From: Deinococcus indicus
Lineage (GTDB): Bacteria; Deinococcota; Deinococci; Deinococcales; Deinococcaceae
Assembly: GCF_002198095.1 (NCBI RefSeq)
Contig: NZ_NHMK01000022.1
Coordinates: 110,870-174,869, forward strand
Direction: 5' to 3'
DNA: 64,000 bases
This document shows, one piece after another, positions 53,079-63,084 of this stretch. Position 1 is the first letter of the stretch. Every line of letters starts with the position of its first letter. The notes below the pieces were generated by a model that searched no databases, was not told the origin of the DNA, and saw nothing but the letters and a program-made list of their open reading frames with translations. Made by a program: the position numbers and the translations under genes.

Positions 53079-54128
53079 TCAGGCGGGCAGGTCGCGTTTG
53101 TTCGCGCGGAGGCTGGCGATCACGGCCACCACGATGAAGCCCGCGCCGATCAGGCCCGTGATGACTTCGGGGATGTGCACGTCGCGGTTCATGCTGATCA
53201 GCATGATGATCGCCAGCGCGCCGATGCCGTAGTGCGCGCCGTGTTCCAGGAACCGGTAGGCTTCCAGGGTGCCTTTCTTGACCATCATGATGGTCAGCGA
53301 GCGCACGAAGATCGCGCCGATGGTCAGACCGGCGGCGATCAGCACGATGTCGGTCGTCAGGGCGAACGCGCCGATCACGCCGTCGAGGCTGAAGCTGGCG
53401 TCCAGGATTTCCAGGTACATGAAAGCGCTGAAGCCGGCGGCCCCGGCCTTGGCGGTCACGTTGTCCGCCTCGAACAGGTTGCCGATGGCGTCCATGACGA
53501 GGTAGACCAGCAGGCCGATGAAGCCGGCGCTCAGGGCCTGGAGTTTCTCCTCGGGCGCCACGAAGTACTGCGTGATGACCAGCAGCAGCGTGCCGACGAT
53601 CACGGCCTGCACGGTGTCCAGCTTGCCGATGCGGGCAAGGACCCCCTCGGTGCGCTGGAGCCAGTGCTCTTCCTTGTCGGGGTCCATGAAGTACTTCAGG
53701 AACACCATCATCAGGAACGCGCCGCCGAAGGCGCTGATGGACACGTGCGCCTTTTCCAGCTGCTGGGCGTAGAACTCGGGTTCACCGAAGGCGGCGCGGA
53801 CCACCTCGATCATGCCCAGGCCCGAGGTCGCGGCCACGATCACGATCGGGAAGATGAAGCGCATGCCGAACACGGCGATCAGGATGCCCCAGGTCAGGAA
53901 GCGGCGCTGCCACTTCTCGCTCATGGTGCGCAGGACGCTGGCGTTCACGACGGCGTTGTCGAAGGACAGGCTGACTTCCAGCACGCCCAGCAGCACGGCG
54001 ATGATCAGGGCGTTGGCGAGGGCCGTCCAGGTGCTGCCCCCACGGACGTACCCGTCCCACGCCGCGACCACGAGGCACACGACGGTGACGAGAATGGAGA
54101 AGCCGAAGAACTCACGGAGGGTTTTCAT
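53079..54128 (-). CDS. DUF475/TerC-family integral membrane protein
   Basis: A 349-aa protein with about nine membrane segments. It has LEVSLSFDNAVVNASVLRTM and EILDASFSLDGVIGAFALT, the two acidic SxDN/SxDG membrane motifs typical of TerC- and DUF475-type proteins. These are linked to tellurite resistance and metal export or metalation of secreted proteins. Its place beside five TerD-superfamily genes supports a membrane partner role. The ATG has an AGGAG at a slightly long distance. A terminator follows. Confidence 0.88.
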   Translation of the reverse strand: MKTLREFFGFSILVTVVCLVVAAWDGYVRGGSTWTALANALIIAVLLGVLEVSLSFDNAVVNASVLRTMSEKWQRRFLTWGILIAVFGMRFIFPIVIVAATSGLGMIEVVRAAFGEPEFYAQQLEKAHVSISAFGGAFLMMVFLKYFMDPDKEEHWLQRTEGVLARIGKLDTVQAVIVGTLLLVITQYFVAPEEKLQALSAGFIGLLVYLVMDAIGNLFEADNVTAKAGAAGFSAFMYLEILDASFSLDGVIGAFALTTDIVLIAAGLTIGAIFVRSLTIMMVKKGTLEAYRFLEHGAHYGIGALAIIMLISMNRDVHIPEVITGLIGAGFIVVAVIASLRANKRDLPA

Positions 54129-54376
54129 GACCTGTTGAACTCCTGTCGGGGCGCGGACCAGGGTGGTACGGCCCCCGAATGTGGGCGGAAGGGACGGATC
54201 AGACGATTCCGGCCGGGGGCGTGAGCGTTCACGGCCGGCCGGAGGTCAGGTCAGCATACTGCGCGGCTGTCAGCGCGAGGGGTGCTGGCCCATGAGGAAT
54301 CAGGTTGAGTGGCGTGGACAGACCGCTCTATCCGGGCGGAAGCGGAGCCGGGTGCGGACGTGGGCCGCGTCCGGGT
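54129..54376. other. Leader region of the DUF475/TerC gene
   Basis: This stretch, up to repeat copy F, holds a GC hairpin (GGCCG ... CCGGCC, 54211-54240), which could be a leader structure or a weak terminator. I see no gene in it and cannot define a promoter with confidence. Confidence 0.35.
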
Positions 54377-54538
54377 TCAGACGGACTGCCGTCTGTTTCG
54401 CCGACAGATGGGAACACCACCGATCTGCCCGCTCCACGCCCGGAACCCGTTTTTCTTCTCCTCTGCGGGGCAGCTCTACGAGTCGCATCCGCTCGGATTG
54501 AAAGGACTTTGCAACCCTTTCAATCGGAGTCCGTATCA
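54377..54538 (-). repeat. Small inverted-repeat element, long form (copy F)
   Basis: TCA (54377-54379) is followed by GACGGACTGCCGTCTGTTTC; the right end is AGTCCGTA followed by TCA (54536-54538), which is the TGA stop of the TerD gene. The hairpin ATTGAAAGGAC ... CCTTTCAAT lies on the right. With 156 bp between the flanks it is the longest copy. Confidence 0.85.
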
Positions 54539-55111
54539 GACGTTCACGCCGTAGTTGCGGGCCATCGGGCCCAGGCCGCCGGCGAAACCCTGCCCAACGG
54601 CGCGGAATTTCCATTCGCCGCCGTAGCGGTAGATCTCGCCGAAGATGACGGCCGTCTCGGTGCTGAAGTCCTCGCCCAGGTCGTAGCGGGTGAGTTCCTG
54701 GCTGTTGTCCTCGTTCAGGATGCGGATGAATGCGCCGCCCACCTGCCCGAAGTTCTGGCGGCGCGCGTCGGCCTGATCGATGGTGACGGCCACGGCGATC
54801 TTCTCGATGTCCGCCGGGATCCTGGTGAGGTCCACGCGGATGCTCTCGTCGTCACCGTCGCCGACGCCCGTGCGGTTGTCGCCGGTGTGTTCGACGCTGC
54901 CCTCGGCGCTGCGCAGCTGGTTGTAGAAGATGAAGTCGTGGTCGCCGCGCACGCGTCCGGCGGCGGTCAGCAGGAAGGCGCTGGCGTCCAGGTCGAAGGC
55001 CTGACCGTCGGTGCTGCGTGGATCCCAGCCGAGCCCCACGAGGATGCGTTGCAGGTTGGCGTCCTGCTTGCTCAGGGAGATGTTGCCGCCTTTCTGGAGG
55101 GAAAGAGCCAT
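54536..55111 (-). CDS. terD: TerD-family stress protein
   Basis: A 191-aa single TerD domain. It begins LSLQKGGNISLSKQD and includes LVGLGWDPR and the acidic calcium-binding loop GDNRTGVGDGDDE, followed by RVDLTRIP and [17 protein letters not shown]. TerD proteins bind calcium and take part in resistance to tellurite, oxidants and other stress. It is one of two very similar TerD proteins here (with 58556-59131, same C-terminus NYGVNV/NFGVNV). Its stop lies in repeat copy F. Confidence 0.93.
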   Translation of the reverse strand: MALSLQKGGNISLSKQDANLQRILVGLGWDPRSTDGQAFDLDASAFLLTAAGRVRGDHDFIFYNQLRSAEGSVEHTGDNRTGVGDGDDESIRVDLTRIPADIEKIAVAVTIDQADARRQNFGQVGGAFIRILNEDNSQELTRYDLGEDFSTETAVIFGEIYRYGGEWKFRAVGQGFAGGLGPMARNYGVNV

Positions 55112-55147
55112 GAGGGTACCGTCCTTTGCGTGAGGGGGAAGGGTCTG

Positions 55148-55204
55148 TACGGATTCGCCCGGCCTGAACGGGCTTTGCAGCCCATTCCGCCGGAGTCCGT
55201 CTTA
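55148..55204 (-). repeat. Small inverted-repeat element, short degenerate form (copy G)
   Basis: TACGGATT ... GGGCTTTGCAGCCC-type hairpin ... AGTCCGTC, then TTA (55202-55204), the TAA stop of the next minus-strand TerD gene. The left flank (CTG) does not match, so the target duplication has decayed or never formed. Confidence 0.65.
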
Positions 55205-55783
55205 CAGGTGGGGGCGGATGTCGGGGAGGTTGTCGGTGTACGTGCGCCCGCGCGAGGAGGTGCCGATGGCCGTCATGGTCCAGTCGTTGCCGCTGCGCTT
55301 GAGGCTGGCGAGGATCATGGCGGTGTGGTCGCCCTGCACGCTGAGGTTGAAGCGCGCGATTTCCTTGTCGCCCTGGGTGTTCACGAGGCGGCAGTAGGCG
55401 TTGTCGACCTGACTGAAGTTCTGGCCGGTGTAGTTGTTGACGCTGAACACGACGGTCTGCACGCTGGCGGGCAGGCGGGTCAGGTCCACGGTGATGGTCT
55501 CGTCGTCGCCGTCACCGGCGCCCGTGCGGTTGTCGCCGCTGTGGCGGACGCTGCCGTCCTTGCTCTGAAGCTGGCGGAACCACACGGCGTCGACCAGCTG
55601 GCCGGACGCGTCGAACATCAGGGCGTTCGCGTCGAGGTCCACGTCGACGCTGCCGCCGCCGAAGCCCAGGAAGCCCTTCTTCTTGATGGCGTCCCAGCCG
55701 AGGCCCATGCGGACGGTCTGGAGGCTGGGTCCGGCTTCCTTGGCGAGGCTGATCTGCTGGCCTTTTTGCAGTGAGATGGGCAT
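55202..55783 (-). CDS. TerD-family protein (TerX/TerZ-like)
   Basis: A 193-aa TerD domain that differs from the neighbours by an insert (KKKGFLGFGGGSVDVDL) in the first third. It keeps the acidic loop SGDNRTGAGDGDDE and DLTRLPASVQTVVF. Its C-terminus (IGTSSRGRTYTDNLPDIRPHL) departs from the VGQGFAGGL ending of the TerD/TerE type. It likely binds calcium. Its stop lies in repeat copy G. Confidence 0.9.
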   Translation of the reverse strand: MPISLQKGQQISLAKEAGPSLQTVRMGLGWDAIKKKGFLGFGGGSVDVDLDANALMFDASGQLVDAVWFRQLQSKDGSVRHSGDNRTGAGDGDDETITVDLTRLPASVQTVVFSVNNYTGQNFSQVDNAYCRLVNTQGDKEIARFNLSVQGDHTAMILASLKRSGNDWTMTAIGTSSRGRTYTDNLPDIRPHL

Positions 55784-55905
55784 GTCGGTACTCCTTGAGG
55801 GGGAATGAGGGAGGGGGGGCGGTCAGGGTGAATCTACCGGATGCGCCGCGCGTGCCGGTGGGCAGGTGCGCCCGGTCCGCGCACGACGGGGGCGCGTGGG
55901 CCGGG

Positions 55906-57180
55906 TCAGCGCAGGATGCCGGCCGCCTGGGCCGAGCGCTGCCAGCTGTCGAGTTCGTTGACCAGCAGCTCGAACAGCTGCGGGTCGGGGGTGGTGATGG
56001 GTGCCGGGACGCTGAAGAAGTCGGCGTTGTCGACGGCGCGGCCGCGCAGGTCGTCGAGTTTCTCCAGGAAGTCGAAGTTCACACCGCCCTGGTCGATGCC
56101 CATGAACTTCCAGAAGATCGGTTCGCGGGACGAGTCGGTCATCTGGCGGATCACGGCGTCGCGGTTGCTGCTGCCGCCGTCCGTGATGAACAGCACCAGC
56201 GTGGGCAGGGTATTCCCGGCGGCGCGGGCGTCCTCGCGGACGAGCTGCATGACCGGGCTGTAGTGCGTGCCGCCCTCCAGTTTCACGTTCAGGCGGTCCA
56301 CGAAGCCGCGCGCGTTGTCCAGCGAGAGGCTCCCGGCGCGGTGGGCCTTGACCCCGAACAGGTACACGTCCACCAGCCCGTCGTCGTCGAGGCGGGCGGC
56401 GAGGGCCAGGGCGCGTTCGGCGAGGTCCTGCACGGCGCCGCTGCGGTACTCGCGGCTCATGCTGCCGCTGATGTCCAGCACGAGGTTCACGCGGTACAGC
56501 GCCTCGCCCAGCCCGCGTTTTTCCAGGCTGACGTTCGCGGTCTTGATCAGGTTAACCAGGTGCGGCTGCGTGGCCTGCGCCTTGTCCAGCAGCACCCGCT
56601 GACGCTCCTTGCGGAGGTTGACGGGCGCGGCGGGTGCCGGCGGGGTCGGGTCAGAGGCCAGGGCGGGGCTGTCGGCGGCCACCTCGCCCCCGAAGTGCCG
56701 CACCAGGGCGTCCAGGCCACCGTCGAAGCCCTGCGCGACCGTCGCCAGCCTCCACGCGCCGCCGTGACGGTAGAAGCGCACCAGCATGACGGCCTTCTCG
56801 GCGCGCAGGTGCGGTTTCACGTCGAAGCTCCCGCCGCCCGCAGCGCCGCCCACCGTGACGGTCAGCGTGCCCGCCTGCGCCACCGGTTGAGTGTCGTGTG
56901 TGGCGGCCAGCACGACCTCGGTGACACTGGCGGGCAGGGCGTTCAGGTTCAGCGTGAAGGCGGTGCGTTCCCCCTGCCCGGTCAGGCGCACCTCGCCCCC
57001 CGGACTGGCGGGCTGGTTGTAGAAGACCATGTAACGGTCGTCGGCCAGCCGCCCGTCCTGAAGGCCGAAGGCGGTCACGTCGGTGCCGGGCAGCGTGCAG
57101 TGAACCTGCACGTCCAGCGCCGCCGGGTCCAGGTTCAGGTCCGCCAGGGGCACGCGCTGCCCCGCCTGGAGGGCCGTCAC
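55906..57180 (-). CDS. TerD-like domain fused to a VWA domain
   Basis: A 424-aa protein. Residues 1-160 form a TerD-like domain in which the acidic calcium-binding loop is replaced (FYNQPASPGGEVRLTGQG). After a Pro/Ala linker (165-195) and a basic helix (LRKERQRVLLDKAQ) comes a von Willebrand A domain (about 230-415) with the MIDAS motif DISGSMS and LFITDGGSSN. VWA proteins accompany ter genes (TerY type) and may scaffold a metal-sensing complex. The GTG at 57180 overlaps the TerA-like gene's stop (GTGA). Confidence 0.85.
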   Translation of the reverse strand: MTALQAGQRVPLADLNLDPAALDVQVHCTLPGTDVTAFGLQDGRLADDRYMVFYNQPASPGGEVRLTGQGERTAFTLNLNALPASVTEVVLAATHDTQPVAQAGTLTVTVGGAAGGGSFDVKPHLRAEKAVMLVRFYRHGGAWRLATVAQGFDGGLDALVRHFGGEVAADSPALASDPTPPAPAAPVNLRKERQRVLLDKAQATQPHLVNLIKTANVSLEKRGLGEALYRVNLVLDISGSMSREYRSGAVQDLAERALALAARLDDDGLVDVYLFGVKAHRAGSLSLDNARGFVDRLNVKLEGGTHYSPVMQLVREDARAAGNTLPTLVLFITDGGSSNRDAVIRQMTDSSREPIFWKFMGIDQGGVNFDFLEKLDDLRGRAVDNADFFSVPAPITTPDPQLFELLVNELDSWQRSAQAAGILR

Positions 57181-58430
57181 TTGCTGCCCGCCGACCACTG
57201 GAATCCGAAGCCGTAGTGCTCGTCGCAGTCCTTGTGTCCGGTGAAGTAGCGTTCTTCCTTGGTGATCTGGATTTCGCCTCCGTGATTCTCGATCTGCGCG
57301 ATGGCGCAGAAGGTGCGGCGCATGTCCGGGTTGCTGAGGTTCACGCTGATCTCGTTGCCGCGCGGGTCTTTCATGGTCAGCCGGCCGCCCACGCGGGTGA
57401 AGTCGCTGGTGCCCTGATAGATAAACGCGAAGATCAGGACTGTGTGGATCAGGTCCGGGCGGTGGATGGTGAGGTTCTCGCCGTCAGTGGCGGCGCCGGT
57501 GCGGTCGTCTTTGTCGAGCAGGATGAACGGCTCGAGCCGCTCGGACCCGAAACGGTTCCCGAGCGCCTGGATCACGCCTCGTTCCCCGTCGTTCAGGACA
57601 TACATGCAGCCCAGGTCCAGGTCGGTGCTGGACCGCAGGAACCCGCCGCCCCGGTTCCAGTTGAGGTTCACGCGGATGGGGTCGCTGCCGCCGCCCTTGC
57701 GCAGGGACAGGCGGGCACTCTGGCCAGGTTTGTCCAGCGTGATCTTCTGCAGGCTGACCGGCGGGGTCGGCGGCGCGGCGGGGGGGGCCGGTTCGGCGCG
57801 GGGCCGCTCGCGGTTGAAGTTCAGGCCCCCAGGTGCCGGAGCCGGCGCAGCGGACGGTGTGGGAGCCGGGGCCGGCGTGGGTGGCGCGGGTGGGCGCGCG
57901 GCGGGCGTGTCGGCCACCTCGCCGCCGTAGTGGCGCACCAGGGCGTCCAGGCCGCCGTTGAAGCCCTGCCCGACCGCCCAGGCGCGCCAGACGTCCTTGT
58001 GGTACACGTCGAGCAGCATCACGGCCCGCTGCGCCTGGAAGTCCCGGCCGGTCACGCGGTACGTGGCGACCGGCGCGCCGTCCAGGTGCACGGTCACCTC
58101 GGCGTGGTCGATCTGCGCGAAGGTCGCGCCGCCGTCCACCGTGGCGGCCAGACTCAGGCGGCGCACGCTGGCAGGCAGGGCGTTCAGGTCGGCGGTGAAG
58201 GTCTTCTCGCCGCGCGCGCCGCCCTGCATGTTCAGCGCGCCCTCGGGCGAGCGGGGCTGGTTGTAGAAGATCATGTAGCGGTCGTCGCTCAGGCGGTCCT
58301 GGGCGTCCAGGCCGAACAGGATCAGGTCGTATTCCGGGGCGGGGCCGGTCACGCGGGCCGTGACGCTCAGCGTGGTCCCGGCCCCCAGGTCGGCGAGGCG
58401 GGCTTTCTGGCCCGTCTGGAAGGTCAGCAT
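57177..58430 (-). CDS. TerD-TerA fusion protein
   Basis: A 417-aa protein. The N-terminal ~165 residues are TerD-like without the acidic loop (FYNQPRSPEGALNMQGGARG), closely resembling the first domain of the VWA protein. A Pro/Ala linker (about 180-235) leads to a TerA-type domain (about 240-417): LRKGGGSDPIRVNLNW, STDLDLGCMYVLNDGE and DKDDRTGAATDGENLTIHR. The start at 58430 (MLTFQTGQKARL) begins the domain. It is cotranscribed with the VWA protein and the TerD gene upstream. Confidence 0.85.
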   Translation of the reverse strand: MLTFQTGQKARLADLGAGTTLSVTARVTGPAPEYDLILFGLDAQDRLSDDRYMIFYNQPRSPEGALNMQGGARGEKTFTADLNALPASVRRLSLAATVDGGATFAQIDHAEVTVHLDGAPVATYRVTGRDFQAQRAVMLLDVYHKDVWRAWAVGQGFNGGLDALVRHYGGEVADTPAARPPAPPTPAPAPTPSAAPAPAPGGLNFNRERPRAEPAPPAAPPTPPVSLQKITLDKPGQSARLSLRKGGGSDPIRVNLNWNRGGGFLRSSTDLDLGCMYVLNDGERGVIQALGNRFGSERLEPFILLDKDDRTGAATDGENLTIHRPDLIHTVLIFAFIYQGTSDFTRVGGRLTMKDPRGNEISVNLSNPDMRRTFCAIAQIENHGGEIQITKEERYFTGHKDCDEHYGFGFQWSAGSK

Positions 58431-58555
58431 CGGCGGGTCTCCGGGAATCAAGGAGAGCGGAGGGAGAACCGGTGGCGGCCCTCCCTCCGGGGGTGGTCTG
58501 GGTGGACGGGCAGACTCATGAACGGGCGAGGAACGCCCCGCCACCGTTCAGGTGT

Positions 58556-59131
58556 TCAGACGTTCACGCCGAAGTTGCGGGCCAGCGGCGCGAGGCCCCC
58601 GGCGTAGCCCTGACCGACCGCGCGGAACTTCCAGTCGGCGCCGTTGCGGTAGACCTCGCCGAAGATCATGGCGGTGTCGGTGCTGGCGTCCTCGGACAGG
58701 TCGTAGCGGGCGATCTCGGCGCCGCCGGCCTTGTTCATGATGCGGATGTACGCCTTGCTGACCTGACCGAAGTTCTGGCCACGGGTGTCGGCCTCGTGGA
58801 TGGTCACGCACACGGCGATCTTGTCCACGTCGGCGGGGACGCCCGCGAGGTTCACTTCGACGGTCTCGTCGTCGCCGTCGCCCTGGCCGGTGGTGTTGTC
58901 ACCGGCGTGCGTGACGCTGCCGTCACTGCTGGTCTTGTTGTTGTAGAAGATGAAGTCGCTGTCGCTGCGGACCTTGCCGCCGGCGTTCAGCAGGAACACG
59001 GTGCCGTCGAGGTCGAACTGCTGACCGTCGGTGGCGCGGGGGTCCCAGCCCAGACCGATGGTGATGGCGCTGAGGCCCGGAGCTTCCTTGGAAAGTGAAA
59101 CGTTACCGCCTTTGGAAAGTGATACGGCCAT
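58556..59131 (-). CDS. terD: TerD-family stress protein
   Basis: A 191-aa single TerD domain: [35 protein letters not shown], the acidic loop [13 protein letters not shown], and [20 protein letters not shown]. It is the closest relative of the protein at 54536-55111. The ribosome site is strong (AGGAGGACAGC). It is the first gene of the ter group, and may drive the downstream genes. Confidence 0.93.
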   Translation of the reverse strand: MAVSLSKGGNVSLSKEAPGLSAITIGLGWDPRATDGQQFDLDGTVFLLNAGGKVRSDSDFIFYNNKTSSDGSVTHAGDNTTGQGDGDDETVEVNLAGVPADVDKIAVCVTIHEADTRGQNFGQVSKAYIRIMNKAGGAEIARYDLSEDASTDTAMIFGEVYRNGADWKFRAVGQGYAGGLAPLARNFGVNV

Positions 59132-59397
59132 GCTGTCCTCCTGGGTGCGGCCCGCGTCTGCGGCGGGCGCGTTGAATGGAATCGGGTGTTCGCGGACGGT
59201 GTGCGCTGGGAGCAGGGTGCCTCCCGAGTGTACAGGCCCGCGCTCCGGCCCGCTCCGCCGGAGCGTATCCGGCCGGACCGTGCGGCGCCGCTGATGCTGG
59301 CACCACCGACTCTTACGGGATTCTGATGTCCGGAGTTCCCGCCGGACGCGCCAAGCACGAAATCTAAAGCCCAGCTCAAGGTCAGATGTGACGGAGT
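59132..59397. other. Upstream region of the ter group
   Basis: This 266-bp stretch separates terD from repeat copy H. It contains the TerD ribosome site and presumably the promoter; I could not define -35/-10 elements with confidence. Its lowest-GC part is 59310-59395. I see no coding gene. Confidence 0.35.
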
Positions 59398-59518
59398 TGA
59401 GACGGACTCCGATGGAATGGGCTGCAAAGCCCGCTGGGTCCGAGCGGACGCGACTCGAAGAGCTGCTCCTCAGAGGCGGAGAAAACGGGTTCCGGGCGTG
59501 GACCGACGGTTCCGCTCA
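59398..59518 (+). repeat. Small inverted-repeat element, right end truncated (copy H)
   Basis: TGA (59398-59400) followed by GACGGACTCCGATGGAATGG and the hairpin start; the right part (GAAAACGGGTTCCGGGCGTGGA) matches other copies but the final AGTCCGTA is lost. TCA at 59516-59518 is the TGA stop of phoU. The flanks (TGA and TCA) are not direct repeats. Confidence 0.65.
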
Positions 59519-60100
59519 GGCGTACAGGGTCTCCAGCCTCACGGCCACGTTCTTCAGGTGGTCGCCCAGCCGCTCGGCGCTGCGCCACCACGCGGCGGCG
59601 CTCAGGGCGTCCGGACCGCCGGGGCGGGCAATCAGCTCGGCGGTCGCCGCCTCGAAGCGGGCGTCCACGCGGGCGTCGAGTGCCCGGACCTGCGCGGCCA
59701 GCGCTGCGTCGCCCGGCAGGCTCGCGGCGCGCAGCGTGGCGGCCATGCGGGTCAGGTCGCCCAGCGCCAGGGCGCCCTCCGGGCCGGTCAGGTCCGGCGT
59801 GCGCGACAGGTGCCGGGCGTAGTCGCCGGCGCGTTCCAGGTCCGGGGTGCTCTGCAGGATCAGCACGGTCAGGCGCAGGTCCCGCGCGACCGGCGCCTGC
59901 AACGCCAGCAGCCGCAGGACGCCCTGCACGGCGGCGCGTTCCGCCTCGTCGATCTGCCGGTCGAGCGCCTGCACGTCCTGAACCAGTTGCGCGGGGTCCC
60001 GCCGGTCACCCAGCCGGCGCAGCTGCGCGACGAGGTGGTCCTGCATGCTCAGGAAGTGGCCGCGCACGGCGCCGAGCTGCTCGTCGAGGCGGACGGTCAC
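59516..60100 (-). CDS. phoU: Phosphate uptake regulator PhoU
   Basis: A 194-aa helical protein with two PhoU repeats; a motif similar to E/DxxxD occurs as DLERAGDYARHLS and ERLGDHLKNVA. PhoU links the Pst transporter to a histidine kinase and keeps the phosphate regulon off when phosphate is plentiful. The GTG start at 60100 follows the pstB stop by 6 bp. It is the last gene of the pst operon. Confidence 0.9.
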   Translation of the reverse strand: MTVRLDEQLGAVRGHFLSMQDHLVAQLRRLGDRRDPAQLVQDVQALDRQIDEAERAAVQGVLRLLALQAPVARDLRLTVLILQSTPDLERAGDYARHLSRTPDLTGPEGALALGDLTRMAATLRAASLPGDAALAAQVRALDARVDARFEAATAELIARPGGPDALSAAAWWRSAERLGDHLKNVAVRLETLYA

Positions 60101-60106
60101 GGCGCC

Positions 60107-60865
<759 letters not shown>

Positions 60866-60895
60866 GGGCAGGGCTCCTTGGGTTGTCGGGGGGGG

Positions 60896-61759
60896 TTACT
60901 TGCGGCGGCTGGCGCGGCGGGCCAGCAGGCTGGTCAGGAAGATCAGGGTGATCAGCAGCAGCGCGCCGGCCTTGGCGAGGCGCTGGTTCTCGTCGTAGGC
61001 GCTGGTGGCGCCGCGATAGATCTCGAGCGGCAGGGCGCTCATGGGTTTGCTGGGGTCGAGGTTGATGGCGCTGTTGCCGAAGGCGGTGAACAGCAGCGGG
61101 GCGGCCTCGCCGGCCACGCGCGCCAGGGCCAGCATCACGCCGGTCACGATCCCGCCGGCGGCGGCGGGCAGGACGATGCGCAGCGTGACCAGCCACTTGG
61201 GCAGGCCCAGCGCCAGTCCGGCCTCGCGGACGGTCTGCGGCACAAGCTTCAGGACTTCCTCGGTGGTGCGGACCACGATGGGCATCATCAGGAAACCCAG
61301 GGCCATCGAACCGGCGAAGCCCGAGAAGCCGAATTGCAGCACGATCAGGCTGTACACGACCAGACCCATCACGATGGCGGGAATGCCGGCCAGCACGTCG
61401 CTGATCATGCGGACGGTCGGCATCAGCGGGTGGCGGGGGTACTCGGAAAGGAAGATCCCGCCGGACACGCCGACGAGCACGCCGATCACGCTGGCCATGG
61501 CGAGCATCTGGACGCTGCCCAGGATGGCGTTGGCGAGGCCGCCGCCCGTCTCGCCTTCCGGGGCGGGGACCTTGGTGAAGAAGTCGAGGTTGATGGCGCC
61601 CAGGCCCTCGCGGATCAGGTAGAAGAAGATCAGAATCAGGGGCGCGACGACCAGCAGGGTGGCGAGCAGGATCAGGCCGCCCATCAGCATGTTCTGGAAC
61701 CGGCGGGCGGGGCTCAGGGTGCGCCCGGCGGGCGCGGCGGTGCGGACGGAGGTGGTCAC
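60896..61759 (-). CDS. pstA: Phosphate ABC transporter permease PstA
   Basis: A 287-aa membrane protein with six membrane segments and the permease loop ([20 protein letters not shown] and [16 protein letters not shown]). It forms the channel with PstC. The GTG at 61759 overlaps the pstC stop by 4 bp. Confidence 0.95.
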   Translation of the reverse strand: MTTSVRTAAPAGRTLSPARRFQNMLMGGLILLATLLVVAPLILIFFYLIREGLGAINLDFFTKVPAPEGETGGGLANAILGSVQMLAMASVIGVLVGVSGGIFLSEYPRHPLMPTVRMISDVLAGIPAIVMGLVVYSLIVLQFGFSGFAGSMALGFLMMPIVVRTTEEVLKLVPQTVREAGLALGLPKWLVTLRIVLPAAAGGIVTGVMLALARVAGEAAPLLFTAFGNSAINLDPSKPMSALPLEIYRGATSAYDENQRLAKAGALLLITLIFLTSLLARRASRRK

Positions 61760-62772
61760 TGGATTCCCTTGGGGGTCAGGCGGGCGATGATCAGGCGAGC
61801 GACGTAGTTCACGATGACGCTCAGGAAGAACAGGGTCAGGCCCAGCGTGACGACCGAGGAGCGGTGCAGGGCTTCCTGCGCGTCACCGAACTGGTTGGCG
61901 ATCACGGAGGCCATGGTGCTGGCCCCGCCGAACAGGCTCTTGAGGACGTCCTGGCTGTCCCCGATGACCATCGCGACGGCCAGCGTCTCGCCGAGCGCAC
62001 GGCCGAGCGCGAGGATCACGCCGCCCATGATGCCGGCGCGGGCGTACGGCAGGATGGCGCGCGAGATGACTTCCCACTTGGTGGCGCCCAGCGCGTACAT
62101 CGCCTCGCGCTGCTCCTGCGGGACGAGGCGGATCACGTCACGCGCGACCGAGGCGGTGTACGGCAGGATCATGACGGTCAGGATGATGATCGCCAGCGCC
62201 AGCCCGCGCCCGTCGAAGGTGCTGGGCACGAAGAAGCACTGCAGGGTGGTCGAGCCGCTGTCCCAGAGGTTCTTGCAGGAGGTGTACAGCGCCAGCCGGG
62301 CGGGGTCCTGGAAGAAGCCCTGCTCCCAGCGGCTCAGGACCGGGGCGATCACGAACAGCGCCCACAGGCCGTACACGACGCTGGGCACGGCGGCCAGCAG
62401 TTCGATCAGGTACCCGACCGGGTTGGCCAGCCATTTCGGAGCGTACTCGGCGACGAACAGGGCGCTGGCGATGGCGAGCGGCACGCTGATGGCGAGCGCC
62501 ACGAGGCTGGTGACCAGGGTGCCGGTGATCATGGCGACCGCGCCGAACACGCCCTCGACGGGGTTCCAGGTGCGCTGCGTGAAGAACTCCAGTCCGAAGC
62601 GTTGCAGGGCCGGCCAGGATTCGCTGCCCAGCAGGTAGATGCTGAGCACGAAGACGAGCACGATGACCGAGGCGAGCGCCAGGATCAGGATCTCGAACTG
62701 CCGGTCGCTGCGGCTGGACAGCGCGGACGGCGTGGGCGGTCGGGTGGGGCTGGACTGGGTTGGTTCGCTCAT
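61756..62772 (-). CDS. pstC: Phosphate ABC transporter permease PstC
   Basis: A 338-aa membrane protein with six main segments and a periplasmic loop that is longer than usual (about 175-215, [20 protein letters not shown] ... LQCFF), with two Cys that may pair. The EAA-like loop is [20 protein letters not shown]. The start ATG at 62772 lies downstream of a large hairpin and repeat copy I. Confidence 0.94.
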   Translation of the reverse strand: MSEPTQSSPTRPPTPSALSSRSDRQFEILILALASVIVLVFVLSIYLLGSESWPALQRFGLEFFTQRTWNPVEGVFGAVAMITGTLVTSLVALAISVPLAIASALFVAEYAPKWLANPVGYLIELLAAVPSVVYGLWALFVIAPVLSRWEQGFFQDPARLALYTSCKNLWDSGSTTLQCFFVPSTFDGRGLALAIIILTVMILPYTASVARDVIRLVPQEQREAMYALGATKWEVISRAILPYARAGIMGGVILALGRALGETLAVAMVIGDSQDVLKSLFGGASTMASVIANQFGDAQEALHRSSVVTLGLTLFFLSVIVNYVARLIIARLTPKGIQ

Positions 62773-62871
62773 GGTTTCGTGACCCCTCCGGGGCGTTTGC
62801 CGCTCAGTTCACACGGCGTTCGTCAGCCCCGCGTCAGGCGCGTCGTCCGGGCCGGGCTGATGGGCGTGACG

Positions 62872-62913
62872 GAACGCGGCGGCCTCCCCCGTTCAGGGAG
62901 GGCCGCCGCGTTC
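62872..62913 (-). terminator. Large GC hairpin between pstS and pstC
   Basis: GAACGCGGCGGCCTCCC (62872-62888) pairs with GGGAGGGCCGCCGCGTTC (62896-62913) with one small mismatch. On the minus strand it comes after pstS and before pstC. There is no clear T-tract. It could partly terminate or stabilise the pstS message, so the binding protein is made in excess over the permease. Confidence 0.6.
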
Positions 62914-62945
62914 ACGGTAGGGGTGCGGTGAGGCACCCCGCCGGA

Positions 62946-63081
62946 TTATACGGGTTCCGTCTGTTTCGCCAACAATCCGGAACTTCACCGGATGGCCGGC
63001 TCCACGTCCGGAACCCGTGTTGCTCTTACTCGCTTCGCTCCGATTGAATGGGCTGTAAAGCCCATTCAATCGGAGTCCGGA

Positions 63082-63084
<3 letters not shown>
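62946..63084 (-). repeat. Small inverted-repeat element, long form (copy I)
   Basis: TTA (62946-62948) is followed by TACGGGTTCCGTCTGTTTCG; the right end is AGTCCGGA followed by TCA (63082-63084), the TGA stop of pstS. Hairpin ATTGAATGGGC-TGTAAA-GCCCATTCAAT on the right. Both flanks fit TNA but differ in the middle base. Confidence 0.82.
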
